64,000 nt of DNA from contig NZ_CP121634.1 of NCBI RefSeq assembly GCF_029714945.1, forward strand, positions 558,001-622,000, given 5' to 3'. Numbering within the stretch: position 1 is the first letter of the stretch; each line of letters starts with the position of its first letter. The stretch comes from Bradyrhizobium sp. CIAT3101. Its GTDB lineage: Bacteria; Pseudomonadota; Alphaproteobacteria; Rhizobiales; Xanthobacteraceae. The notes beneath the pieces were generated by a model. The model did not search any database. It had not been told where the DNA came from and saw nothing but the letters and a program-made list of their open reading frames with translations. Positions 8,818 through 17,126 of the stretch are shown one piece after another. The position numbers were made by a program, and so were the translations under genes.

Positions 8818-9407
8818 TCAAGTTCGCCGCGCTGTGGCAACGTATCCCGAAGGCCGTGCTGTTCGGTGCCGCCATCCTGCTTCAATGCGCGCTGCTGGTT
8901 CTGATGGTTGTCGACCGCGTGCGGATCCTGCGCGAAGGCCGTGAGGTGACCTTGCAGACCCGGCCGGTCGATCCTCGCGATCTCCTGCGCGGCGACTATG
9001 TCGTGCTCGGCTACGATATCTCGCAACTGCCGGCGGGTGCGCTCGCCGGCCAGCCGACCGCCGAACGCAATCCCGTCGTGTTCGTCAAGCTCGCGCCGGA
9101 TGCCAACGGCCTCTACCAGGCCGTTTCCGTGCATGCCGAGCCTGTGACGGTTGCGGCGCCCGAAGTCCTGATCCGGGGCCGCGTCAGCTATTCCTGCGGT
9201 TCGACCAGCCGTATCTTCTGCGACAAGCTGACGATCAGGTACGGCCTCGAAAGCTATTTCGTGCCGGAAGGCGAGGGCAGGAAGCTCGAGCAGGCCCGTA
9301 ACCAGCAGAAGCTGCGCGTCGTCGCCGCCGTGCTGCCCTCGGGCCGCGCGGCCATCAAGCGGCTGCTGCTCGACGGCGAGCCGATCTATGAGGAGCCGTG
9401 GTACTAG
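8814..9407 (+). CDS. GDYXXLXY domain protein
   Basis: This 197-residue protein has one N-terminal membrane helix (about 15-35) and then an extracytoplasmic beta-rich domain bearing the family signature GDYVVLGY near residue 62. The preceding TLQTRPVDPRDLLR is also typical. Family members usually sit directly downstream of DUF2157 proteins, as here, and their role is unknown. Two cysteines (SCGSTSRIFCDK) could form a periplasmic disulfide. Confidence 0.88.
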   Translation: MIKFAALWQRIPKAVLFGAAILLQCALLVLMVVDRVRILREGREVTLQTRPVDPRDLLRGDYVVLGYDISQLPAGALAGQPTAERNPVVFVKLAPDANGLYQAVSVHAEPVTVAAPEVLIRGRVSYSCGSTSRIFCDKLTIRYGLESYFVPEGEGRKLEQARNQQKLRVVAAVLPSGRAAIKRLLLDGEPIYEEPWY

Positions 9408-9414
9408 CTGCCGG

Positions 9415-10815
9415 CTATCTGGAGCCCGCTTTCAACGCCCGCCGCAGCACGTCCCACATCTGCGGATCGCTCATATGCGCCACGTTGAATCGCATGGAAT
9501 TCGACGCTGATTGCGACACGCTGAACACGTTGCCGGGCGCGAGCACGACGTCTTCCTCGAGCGCGGCACGCGCAACGGCGGTGGCATCCTTTCCATCGGC
9601 GAGACGGCACCACAGGAAGAAGCCGCCGCGCGGCATCAGCCAGGGCTCGATGCCCAGTGCCCCAAGCTTTCGCGCGACGTCACGACGCGTCCGCGTGAGC
9701 TTTTGCCTGAGCTCGTCCATGTGCTTGCGATAGCTGCCGCCGGCCAGCACTCTTGCGATGATGTCCGTCGCCACGGGACTCGGGCCGCCAAAGCTGGTCG
9801 CAACCTGGAGGTCGACGAGATGCTCGATCCAGTCGGCCCGCGCGGCGATGTAGCCGCAGCGCACCGAGGCCGACAGCGTCTTGGAGAAGCTGCCGATCCG
9901 GATCACCCGGTTCAAGCCATCCAGCGCGGCAAGGCGCGGCGATCGCTCCGGCTCGAAGTCGCCAAAGATGTCGTCCTCGATAATGGTGAGGTCGTGCGCG
10001 GCCGCCGCGGTCAAAAGCCGATGGGCGGTCTGCAGCGAAAGTGTCGCGCCGGTCGGATTATGCAGCGCTGAATTGGTGATGTAGAGCCGTGGCCGTTCGC
10101 TGGCAAGGATCTGCTCGAAGCGCGCGACGTCGGGGCCCGACGGCGTGTAGGGCACGCTGACGATCTTCGCCTGATGCGCGCGCAGCAGCGCACGGAAATT
10201 GAAGTAGCAGGGATCGTCGACCAGCACGGTGTCGCCGGGGCGGAGCAGGAAGCGGCAGATCAGGTCGGTTGCCTGCGTGCCCGAGCCCGTGAGCATCAGC
10301 TGGCTGAGCGAGGCCTCGATCTCGTCTTCGGCGAGGCGCGCGAGCAGCAGCCGGCGCAGCGCAAGCAAGCCGGATGTCGAGCCGTAATTGGTCAGCACGC
10401 TCGCGTCGGTGCGGGCAATCGCGCGGGCGGCGCGCCGCAGTGCCGCTTCCGGCATCCACTCCGGCGGCAGCCAGCCGCAGCCGGGTTTTGGCACGGCGGC
10501 GTCAGTGTCGAGCGATTGCCGGGAGACCCAGAACGGATCGACCGCCCGATCGCGGCGCGGCTCGACCTCGGTCAATGCGAGTGGCGGCGTGACCGTCGGC
10601 GACACATAGAAGCCCGAACCGCGGCGCGCGCGGATCAGGCTTTCGGCGGCGAGACGATCATAGGCTTCCACCACCGTGGACGGCGCGACACCCATCGTCG
10701 CGGCAAGGCTGCGGATCGACGGCAGCCGGTCGCCGGCACTGAGTGCGCGTCCGGCGATCTTGGCGCGGATCGCGCTCATCACGTCGATGGTCCGCGTACC
10801 GCCGCGACCCTTCAT
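9415..10815 (-). CDS. MocR-family (GntR HTH plus aminotransferase fold) transcriptional regulator
   Basis: This 466-residue regulator has an N-terminal GntR winged helix (about residues 10-75: SAGDRLPSIRSLAATMGVAPSTVVEAYDRL), a linker, and a C-terminal fold-type I aminotransferase domain. The PLP-binding lysine is in RIGSFSKTLSASVRCG. MocR proteins use the aminotransferase domain to sense PLP or amino-group ligands. The ATG at 10815 is used; a TTG at 10833 preceded by GGAAGG is a credible longer start. It is divergent from an EamA transporter, the usual arrangement for a MocR protein controlling an exporter or importer. Confidence 0.88.
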   Translation of the reverse strand: MKGRGGTRTIDVMSAIRAKIAGRALSAGDRLPSIRSLAATMGVAPSTVVEAYDRLAAESLIRARRGSGFYVSPTVTPPLALTEVEPRRDRAVDPFWVSRQSLDTDAAVPKPGCGWLPPEWMPEAALRRAARAIARTDASVLTNYGSTSGLLALRRLLLARLAEDEIEASLSQLMLTGSGTQATDLICRFLLRPGDTVLVDDPCYFNFRALLRAHQAKIVSVPYTPSGPDVARFEQILASERPRLYITNSALHNPTGATLSLQTAHRLLTAAAAHDLTIIEDDIFGDFEPERSPRLAALDGLNRVIRIGSFSKTLSASVRCGYIAARADWIEHLVDLQVATSFGGPSPVATDIIARVLAGGSYRKHMDELRQKLTRTRRDVARKLGALGIEPWLMPRGGFFLWCRLADGKDATAVARAALEEDVVLAPGNVFSVSQSASNSMRFNVAHMSDPQMWDVLRRALKAGSR

Positions 10816-10835
10816 GCGGGCTTCGATGCTCAAGG

Positions 10836-10878
10836 TGTACTGCCTTCCACACCCATACAGTTTGGCGAGATTGTACTG
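10836..10878. promoter_or_regulatory. Putative MocR direct-repeat operator
   Basis: The heptamer TGTACTG occurs twice in the same orientation, at 10836-10842 and 10872-10878, 36 bp apart. Both lie in the 96-bp gap between the divergent mocR and eamA genes. MocR regulators such as GabR and PdxR are known to bind spaced direct repeats between divergent promoters. Assignment here is inference. Confidence 0.45.
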
Positions 10879-10911
10879 GATTGTGGCTGGTCTTGCCACC
10901 GCCAAAGGCTG

Positions 10912-11802
10912 ATGATGGCAACTCAAGACAGTGGGACGGACATGCAATCTGCGGGCAGCGGCTGGGGCAACGGGCTTCTCGGCGTCATCATCTTCAGCGG
11001 CTCGCTGCCGGCGACGCGCGTCGCGGTCGGCGGCTTCTCGGCGCTGTTCCTGACGTCGGCGCGCGCGATCATCGCGGCGCTGATCGGTGCGGCCGTGCTC
11101 GGCCTGCTGCGCCAGACGTGGCCGGAGCGCAGGGATCTCGCCTCGCTCGTCATCGTCTCCATCGGCGTCGCGGTCGGCTTCCCCCTGCTGACGGCGCTGG
11201 CGCTGCAGCACATCACCTCGGCGCATTCGATCGTCTTCATCGGCTTGTTGCCGCTGTCGACCGCGATCTTCGCCGTGCTGCGCGGCGGCGAGCGGCCGCA
11301 GCCGCTGTTCTGGCTGTTCGCGATTCTCGGCAGCGCCACGGTGGCGGGCTTTGCCCTCTCGAATGGCGGCACCGCATCGGTCGCCGGAGATCTCCTGATG
11401 GTGGCCGCGATCGTGCTGTGCGGGCTCGGCTATGCCGAGGGGGCCGCGCTGTCGCGCCGGATCGGCGGCTGGCAGGTGATCTCATGGGCCTTGCTGCTGG
11501 CGCTGCCGTTGATGCTACCCGTCATGATCTGGACCTGGCCACAGGCATGGAGCGGCGTCAGCCTGCCTGCCTGGATCGGGCTCGCTTACGTCTCGATCTT
11601 CAGCATGTTCGTCGGCTTCATCTTCTGGTATCGCGGGCTCGCGATCGGCGGCATCGCGCGCATCGGCCAGTTGCAGCAGCTGCAGCCCTTCTTCGGTCTC
11701 GCGCTGGCCGGCTTCCTGCTGCACGAGCCGGTCGCATGGAGCATGATCGCCGCGACCGCGCTCGTGGTCGTCTGCGTGTTCTTCGCACGGCGATACGCGT
11801 GA
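10912..11802 (+). CDS. EamA/DMT-superfamily transporter
   Basis: A 296-residue inner-membrane transporter of the drug/metabolite family with two EamA repeats (about 17-140 and 155-290) and roughly ten hydrophobic helices. Family landmarks are VAVGGFSALFLTSARAIIAA in the first repeat and SMFVGFIFWYRGLAIGGIARIGQLQQLQPF in the second. Either of two adjacent ATG codons (10912 or 10915) could be the start. It diverges from the MocR regulator, which probably controls it. DMT proteins beside MocR are often amino-acid or metabolite exporters. The substrate is unknown. Confidence 0.88.
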   Translation: MMATQDSGTDMQSAGSGWGNGLLGVIIFSGSLPATRVAVGGFSALFLTSARAIIAALIGAAVLGLLRQTWPERRDLASLVIVSIGVAVGFPLLTALALQHITSAHSIVFIGLLPLSTAIFAVLRGGERPQPLFWLFAILGSATVAGFALSNGGTASVAGDLLMVAAIVLCGLGYAEGAALSRRIGGWQVISWALLLALPLMLPVMIWTWPQAWSGVSLPAWIGLAYVSIFSMFVGFIFWYRGLAIGGIARIGQLQQLQPFFGLALAGFLLHEPVAWSMIAATALVVVCVFFARRYA

Positions 11803-11814
11803 GGCCTTCGTGCC

Positions 11815-13029
11815 TCACTCTTGTGCCATCACCGTTCGCGTCTGCGTGTTTCTTGCGAACTTCTTCAGCGGCATCGGCTTGCCGAACAGATAGCCCTGCA
11901 CCATGTCGAAACCGAGCTCGTTGACCGCCATCAGGTCGCCGCGGCTCTCGACGCCCTCGGCGACGGCGCGCGCGCCATAGCCCTGCGCGAGCTCGACGAT
12001 GTGGCGGCACACCGTCCGCTTCAGGCGGTCGTTGCCGCAGCCGGTGACGAATTGCCGGTCGGCCTTCAGCTTGATGAAGGGGATCCTGTCCCGCCCCATC
12101 AGCGCCGGCCAGTTGGCGCCGAGATTGTCGATCGACAGACCGATATTGTGGAAGCGCATCTCGCGCGCGATCTCGGTGAGGAAGGCGAGATCGTCGAGCG
12201 CCTCCGCGCTGGCGATCTCGATCGTCAGCCCGCCGAAGGCCGGATGCGTTGGTACCCGGCGGCAGAGATCGCGCACCGCCTGCGGCTCCTTCAGATAAGG
12301 CGCGGGCAGGTTGATCGAGAGATCGACCGCGCTCTGCCGCTCCAGAAGATAGTGCCAGTCCTGCAGCGCGCGCTCGATCACGAACTCCGACAGGTCGCGG
12401 AAATGCGGATCGTCTTCCTCCGGGATGAAATAGGCCGGCGGCACCACGCCCCAGGTCGGATGCCGCATCCGCACCAGCGCCTCGGCGCCGCAGCGGACCA
12501 GCGAGCGCGCGTCGATTTTCGACTGGTACCAGAGCTCGAGCCAGCCCGCATGCAGGGCCTCGCCGACATGCACGGCCGGGCTCGGCGCCGGCTCCTCCGG
12601 CAGCAGCATCGCGACGCGCTCGCGCAACGTCTCCGCGGCAAAGGGCGTGGTGAGCGGCGGCAGCATCGCAAGCCCGTATTCCTCGCCGACCTGCTGCACG
12701 GCCTTCACGATGATCGACTCGCGGGCGCCGACGGTCAGAACCTTGCCGTCGAAGGCCTCGCGCACCAGGGTCTCCAGGAATTGGCCGGGCTCGATGCCGT
12801 CGGCGGCGATGCCGAGCAGGATCAGGTCCGGCAGGTCGGTGGCGAGCATGGTCTGCAGCTCGCTTGCACTGCTGCATTCGCTCGTGACGAAACCGAGGTC
12901 CTCGAGCACTTCGCTCATGAAGGCGCGCAGATGGCGCTTGCTGTCGGCCACGCATGCGCGCGGCATCATCTTCCGCCGTCCGAAGGTCTTCAGCCTTCGT
13001 CCGGCGAGCTCACTGATCCTGTCGTCCAT
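11815..13029 (-). CDS. Degenerate receiver plus degenerate EAL domain protein
   Basis: A 404-residue cytoplasmic protein. Residues about 22-140 have the receiver fold, but the position of the phospho-acceptor aspartate is glycine (DLILLGI, G73). Residues about 155-390 are an EAL domain with E183-A-L, N240, E271, K320, E358 and Q378 kept. The DDFGTG metal loop reads DNLGAN, so the second catalytic aspartate is N302. Cyclic-di-GMP hydrolysis is therefore doubtful and a binding or scaffold role is more likely (inference). The ATG at 13029 has GGGAG about 10 bp upstream; an upstream TTG at 13080 is possible. Confidence 0.85.
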   Translation of the reverse strand: MDDRISELAGRRLKTFGRRKMMPRACVADSKRHLRAFMSEVLEDLGFVTSECSSASELQTMLATDLPDLILLGIAADGIEPGQFLETLVREAFDGKVLTVGARESIIVKAVQQVGEEYGLAMLPPLTTPFAAETLRERVAMLLPEEPAPSPAVHVGEALHAGWLELWYQSKIDARSLVRCGAEALVRMRHPTWGVVPPAYFIPEEDDPHFRDLSEFVIERALQDWHYLLERQSAVDLSINLPAPYLKEPQAVRDLCRRVPTHPAFGGLTIEIASAEALDDLAFLTEIAREMRFHNIGLSIDNLGANWPALMGRDRIPFIKLKADRQFVTGCGNDRLKRTVCRHIVELAQGYGARAVAEGVESRGDLMAVNELGFDMVQGYLFGKPMPLKKFARNTQTRTVMAQE

Positions 13030-13291
13030 CTCAAACCACTCCCGTTCCGCGGCCGGTGTTAGCGACGGGAGCAGTTTCAAATAAGGAGGGCTTCAGCCGA
13101 TTGTTGAATTATCTGGGTAACGTTAAAGCCCCCATCATTCCTAAAATTGTTCGGACCTCTTTCGGGAAGTGTTTACGTCTGTCCGTGCGTTGCGCTCGTG
13201 CGTGCGACAATCATGCAGGATTTTCCCGGTGCTCTGTTCGGTGGCGCGTGGGGCCGTGTCCTGTAATTGGACGAAGCTGCGCGTGCTTCGC

Positions 13292-13319
13292 CCAATTGAA
13301 TAATGGACGCCTCAATTGG
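13292..13319. terminator. Hairpin at 3' end of secreted-protein gene
   Basis: An 8-bp perfect inverted repeat CCAATTGA / TCAATTGG with a 12-nt loop overlaps the stop codon of the minus-strand gene that ends at 13312. There is no T-run after it, so it is only a candidate terminator or 3' stabilising hairpin. Confidence 0.35.
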
Positions 13320-13737
13320 CTGCCGCTTTGTCGTGTTCGGCGATGCCGACCGCCTTGTAGTCGTAGGTCGGATAGAACTCGGTGCGGTACGGACCCCACG
13401 CGGTGTCCTCGATGATGCGGTTGACCTCGCGCAACCGCGAGGCCGGCAGCCGCAGCGTGATCACCTGGCCTACGCCCATCATCACGTACCAGCTCACGAC
13501 CTCTACGCCCGCCGGTGGAAAGGCTTTGCGGAAGCCTTGCTTGTCGAGTTGCGCATTCAGCTCACTGAGCGGGCGCGACTGGTCGTGCTTGAAGAAGACG
13601 GTGAGCAGAACGGCATTGTCGGCCGTCGGTGCGGCGTTGCCCGGGGGCGGTGCCGTCTGCGCCATCGTCGTTGACGCGAGCGCGCATGCACCAGCCAGCC
13701 ACATCATGAGGGTCAACGTCAGTCGGATCGATCTCAT
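13312..13737 (-). CDS. Small secreted protein, unknown function
   Basis: This 141-residue protein begins with a clear signal peptide (MRSIRLTLTLMMWLAGACALA, cleavage near STTMA-QT), followed by a short Pro/Ala linker and a compact alpha/beta domain (NAVLLTVFFKHDQSRPLSELNAQL ... EVVSWYVMMGVGQVITLRLPASRLREVNRIIED). I do not recognise the domain; the ferredoxin-like pattern of strands and helices is only an impression. A perfect CRP-type palindrome lies about 150 bp upstream of the start. Confidence 0.7.
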   Translation of the reverse strand: MRSIRLTLTLMMWLAGACALASTTMAQTAPPPGNAAPTADNAVLLTVFFKHDQSRPLSELNAQLDKQGFRKAFPPAGVEVVSWYVMMGVGQVITLRLPASRLREVNRIIEDTAWGPYRTEFYPTYDYKAVGIAEHDKAAAN

Positions 13738-14084
13738 CGCGAATGTCCTTCCATCGCAGCATGCGATGCGGCGCAGGATAGAAGCGATACACTCCGTCCA
13801 CGAATTCATTTTCGCGCGATGCGCGCATGTTTGCCTGTCGCGCGTGACGGTTATGCGACAACTCGCGCAGGCGCCGAGCCGACAAGTGTGAAGCAGCTCA
13901 CATGCGTATTGCGACAGCTGCGCTATTGGTTCCATCAGCCGGTGGTGGGCTGTCAAGGATTGCAGCTATGACGACGCGGCGGTTGATCTATTGGTGGTTC
14001 AGATTCGTGATGTCAGGGCGATTTCTCGATCGCTTCCTGTGCCTGCCGCACGCGCCCGAATAGCCTAGAGAGAATGCCGGGGAA
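13738..14084. other. Intergenic region with CRP-type site
   Basis: A 347-bp non-coding stretch between two minus-strand genes. It is the promoter region of the secreted protein at 13312-13737 and contains the TGTGA-N6-TCACA palindrome at 13887-13902. I see no small gene in it. Confidence 0.5.
13887..13902. promoter_or_regulatory. CRP-type palindrome TGTGA-N6-TCACA
   Basis: A perfect TGTGA-AGCAGC-TCACA sits 150 bp upstream of the secreted-protein start at 13737. The half-sites match the consensus for CRP-like cAMP-dependent regulators. A second perfect copy lies at 44499-44514. Function as an operator is inference. Confidence 0.5.
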
Positions 14085-15248
14085 CTAGGTCGCCCCGATC
14101 AATTTGCGAAATGCCGCCGCGCCGTCCTGCATGGCGTCGCGGCCCTTCCAGGCCAGATAGCTCAGCTTGCCGCCCAGCGTATCCTGGCTGCGTAGCCGGC
14201 GCGATCCCAGGATGTGACCGACATTGGCGGGGAAGCGGCTGACCTCGGCCGACACCAGCGCCGCGATTGCGTCCATCAATTGCTGCAGCCGGACGCCCCA
14301 TTCGCTCTGTTCGATGCCGTCGATGCGAAGCTTGAGCGAATATTCGGCGTCGTAGATTTCGGTGAGCAGATCGCGTGCGACGAGGAAACGGTTGTGGCGG
14401 AGTGCGATCCGCAGGGCGAGGCGCTTGTCGTCGAGCCGGTCGAGCACCATGGGGACGACGCAAGCATAGGGCGCCGCGGCAACCTCGGCAGCGCTCTTGC
14501 TCGCGGCCGCCCTGGTCGCAAGGTATGTGAGTTGCCAGAATGTCTTCAGGCGCCTCGCCACCAGCGCCAGCGCAAAGGGCAGCGCACCGGGATTGGCCTT
14601 CTTGAAAGCGTCGAGCTGCGCAGTGATCTGGGCGACCTGGCCGTCGTCGAATTTCGTGATGGTCTCGGGCAGCTTCTCGTTGAACTTCGCCAATGCGTCG
14701 CCGGCGCGCAGCACTTGCTGCATCTTCTTCACGTCGTCGAAGGCAGTGCGCGAAGCCGTGTATTGCGCGAGCTTGCCGCGCGCGAACTCGGTGCTCTCGG
14801 CTGAGGCGAGCGTGTTCTCGAGCACCTTGACGACCTTGCCCTGGAAGGTCGTCGCGATCTTCTGCACTTCCTTGGGATTGTTGGCGGTGACCTGGTCGTT
14901 GATCGCCTTGACGTAGTCGCGCGCCATGGTCGGCAGCAGGTCGCGGCAAATCCACTCCCAGATCGGGGTGAGCGTGTTGCGCGAGATCCGTCCCGCATTG
15001 GCGTGCTCGGGCGCACCGTCGATCAGCAACAGCTCGAGCGGCGCGAAGAAATAGCGCGAAGGATTGGTGGCGCGCGCCTGGGTCGATCCGTCCTTGCGGA
15101 ATTCGGCGCGCAGCTTCGCCTGGATCTCGGTCGAGCCCGGCATGTCGATGCCGCACAGTTCGAGCCGTTCGAGTTCGCTCAGCAGACAGCTGCGCGACAA
15201 CGGCGTCAGCTTCTGCAGGAACTCCGAAAGCTGGTCGATCTCGTCCAT
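14085..15248 (-). CDS. Conserved hypothetical cytoplasmic protein
   Basis: A 387-residue protein with no signal peptide or membrane helix. It is mostly helical, with Ala/Lys/Gln-rich stretches (EVQKIATTFQGKVVKVLENTLASAEST, LRAGDALAKFNEKLPETITKF). I do not recognise a domain. The ATG at 15248 is chosen over the longer frame because MDEIDQLSEFLQ looks like a natural helical start; only a weak GAGAGA ribosome site precedes it. It is divergent from the LuxR gene at 15589. Nothing in the neighbours fixes its role. Confidence 0.7.
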   Translation of the reverse strand: MDEIDQLSEFLQKLTPLSRSCLLSELERLELCGIDMPGSTEIQAKLRAEFRKDGSTQARATNPSRYFFAPLELLLIDGAPEHANAGRISRNTLTPIWEWICRDLLPTMARDYVKAINDQVTANNPKEVQKIATTFQGKVVKVLENTLASAESTEFARGKLAQYTASRTAFDDVKKMQQVLRAGDALAKFNEKLPETITKFDDGQVAQITAQLDAFKKANPGALPFALALVARRLKTFWQLTYLATRAAASKSAAEVAAAPYACVVPMVLDRLDDKRLALRIALRHNRFLVARDLLTEIYDAEYSLKLRIDGIEQSEWGVRLQQLMDAIAALVSAEVSRFPANVGHILGSRRLRSQDTLGGKLSYLAWKGRDAMQDGAAAFRKLIGAT

Positions 15249-15588
15249 GGCACGCAATCTCTCGCAACGATTCCAGCAGGCCGACCGGCCCAATGCATGG
15301 AGGCATTTGCGCGCTCTCAATTGTGACAAAGAGAAGCAGGCCGCCGTTAATTTATCCGTAAAATCCGGGGGCGCCGCGGGCGCGCCGGGCCATGATAGTT
15401 AAGACGGCTTCGGGCGATATGCCTATGTTTTAGGCAGATTTATCAACCCTGACATAGTCAACGATGGGTCAATGCAAGCATAAATTGTGCCGCCGTCGTC
15501 ATTTCAGCACAGAACTGACAAAATCACCGTAGTCTTACGGAGCAGAAAGTTAACCACAGATCGCCCCGGGTTCCGCTAAACGGGTCAC
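15249..15588. other. Divergent promoter region
   Basis: A 340-bp non-coding stretch between the hypothetical gene at 14085-15248 (minus) and the LuxR gene (plus). The part from about 15400 to 15540 is clearly AT-richer than the genes around it, as expected for promoters. No strong palindrome or small gene seen. Confidence 0.4.
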
Positions 15589-16209
15589 ATGGGGTCACAG
15601 AACGATACGGTTGCTGATTCGCGGCCGTCGGAATGGTTCGAAAGCAGCACTGCTCCGGCCGAAGAGGCTGATTTCGTTCGCCTGAACGCTGCCCGTGCCA
15701 AGGCGGCCGATGAGATGGCCGCGGCCATCGCCCGCGAACTCAACGGCCCCCTGACTGCACTCCTGCTCTACATGGGCGAGATCAAGCACCACAGCGACCA
15801 GCTCGCGCCGGTCTCGGCCGATCGCGCCTATTTGCAGCAGGTGGTGGAGAATGCATTGGCGCAGACCGAGCGCGTCTGCGGCGTGGTCAAGCAGCTCGCC
15901 GGCCCCCACAAGGGCGCGTTGCCCGCGCCGTCCACGACCGAGGATGCCGAGTTGAAGGCCGGGCGCGTGCTGCCGGCGCCGCGCGAGACCGGCTCCGAAC
16001 TGTCGAGCCTGTCGGGCAAGCGGCTGACCAAGCGTGAGCGCGAAGTGCTGCGGCTGATCAGCGAGGGTTTTTCGAACAAGCAGGGGGCGCTGCGCATGCA
16101 GATCAGCCCGCGCACCTTCGAGAGCCATCGGGCCGAGGCGATGCGCAAGCTCGGCGCGCGCAACACCGCGGACCTCGTCCGCGCCGCGCTGCTGCATTCG
16201 ATCGATTGA
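15589..16209 (+). CDS. LuxR-type regulator fused to a histidine-less DHp-like domain
   Basis: A 206-residue protein. Residues about 35-105 look like the dimerisation/phosphotransfer helices of a histidine kinase (AAAIARELNGPLTALLLYMGEI ... DRAYLQQVVENALAQTERV), but the phosphorylatable His of the usual A-H-E-L-N motif is arginine (R49). No ATPase domain follows. Instead residues about 140-205 form a FixJ/NarL-type LuxR helix-turn-helix (LTKREREVLRLISEGFSNKQGA ... ISPRTFESHRAEAMRKLGARN). It may be a DNA-binding partner that dimerises through a dead DHp domain. No clear ribosome site precedes the ATG. Confidence 0.8.
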   Translation: MGSQNDTVADSRPSEWFESSTAPAEEADFVRLNAARAKAADEMAAAIARELNGPLTALLLYMGEIKHHSDQLAPVSADRAYLQQVVENALAQTERVCGVVKQLAGPHKGALPAPSTTEDAELKAGRVLPAPRETGSELSSLSGKRLTKREREVLRLISEGFSNKQGALRMQISPRTFESHRAEAMRKLGARNTADLVRAALLHSID

Positions 16210-16251
16210 AGCCGTGATCTTGCGCCGCCGTGGCGGCAGCGCGGTCCGTGC

Positions 16252-16500
16252 CTAGAAGTAATCTTCGGCGAAGGGGCGCACGCGCGAATTGGGCCGTAGC
16301 GCCTTCGGCTCTTCCTTCGGCGCATTCGGGATGATGGTGATGGTCCAGCGCGGCGGGATCGTCGAATCCTGCTCCAGCACCGAGCGGACAAAACCCGTCA
16401 CCGTGGACTCGCCCGCCTTCACCGTAGCCATCCGGCCGTTGAACTGTGCGATGCGGAAGCGACGGACCTCTTTCTGGTCCGCAGTCTCATAGGTGAACAT
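16252..16500 (-). CDS. Small hypothetical protein
   Basis: An 82-residue protein starting at 16500 with a strong AGGAGGG ribosome site directly upstream. It has a basic, soluble sequence with beta character (RRFRIAQFNGRMATVKAGESTVTGFVRSVLEQD) and a proline-rich C-terminal half. There is no signal peptide and I do not recognise a domain. The strong ribosome site and alphaproteobacterial codon use support it being real. Confidence 0.7.
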   Translation of the reverse strand: MFTYETADQKEVRRFRIAQFNGRMATVKAGESTVTGFVRSVLEQDSTIPPRWTITIIPNAPKEEPKALRPNSRVRPFAEDYF

Positions 16501-16593
16501 GGAAACCCTCCTGGTTTCCGGCGACTATCGCCACCTATGATTAGTCATCTGTGAAAATTGCAAACCGTATAAGTACGGCGGGGTGCAGGCGGG

Positions 16594-16989
16594 TCAGCCC
16601 TGCGGCTCCTCCGCCTTCGCGGCGGCGAAGGCCACATCCATCCGCTCAAGCAGATCGCTGAATTCGGCGTCGTCGATTGTGTCGGCGGTGCTCTCGAGCC
16701 GCAACGCCAGCGCCGCGAGCCGAAGATAGCCGAACGTCCTGGCCGTGCTCTTCAGCGAATGGGCCTCGCGCGCGATCCGGCCGCGATGCTGGCCGAGCGG
16801 GAGTGCATGAAACAGCTCGAGCCGCGCACGCGTCTCGCTCCAGAACACCGCGCGCACTTCACTGGCGCCGTCCTCGCCGATCTCGCGTACCAGCACGTCG
16901 AACGCGCCGGGCTCGCGCAGCGGTTCAGGCTCGCGCAGGGGGGCGGTGTCGTGCGGGCCCTGCGTGGGCGCGAGAGCGGCGTCGAACAT
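16594..16989 (-). CDS. Hpt (histidine phosphotransfer) domain protein
   Basis: A 131-residue stand-alone Hpt protein. After about 28 disordered residues comes a four-helix bundle with the phosphotransfer motif AREAHSLKSTARTFG, in which the His is near residue 79. Such proteins pass phosphate between hybrid kinases and response regulators in multistep phosphorelays. The large hybrid kinase at 26537-30037 ends in a receiver and has no Hpt of its own, so this protein could serve it (inference). It lies 137 bp from the Crp/Fnr gene upstream. Confidence 0.85.
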   Translation of the reverse strand: MFDAALAPTQGPHDTAPLREPEPLREPGAFDVLVREIGEDGASEVRAVFWSETRARLELFHALPLGQHRGRIAREAHSLKSTARTFGYLRLAALALRLESTADTIDDAEFSDLLERMDVAFAAAKAEEPQG

Positions 16990-17126
16990 GGTGTCCCGGT
17001 CCCCGTGATGCGCGTCGGGTGCGACGCGTCCGGGAGATCTACGCCATTCCGATTTCGGTTCTGGTCACCAGATATGCGGTGTTTGCAGGTGCGGTTAAGC
17101 ACTTGCTTTACCATGCGCCGCGCCCG

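Noticed and set aside
10174..10911. Upstream extension of the EamA frame into the mocR region
   Set aside because: The extension overlaps the MocR coding sequence on the other strand and is not membrane-like. The transporter starts at 10912 or 10915.
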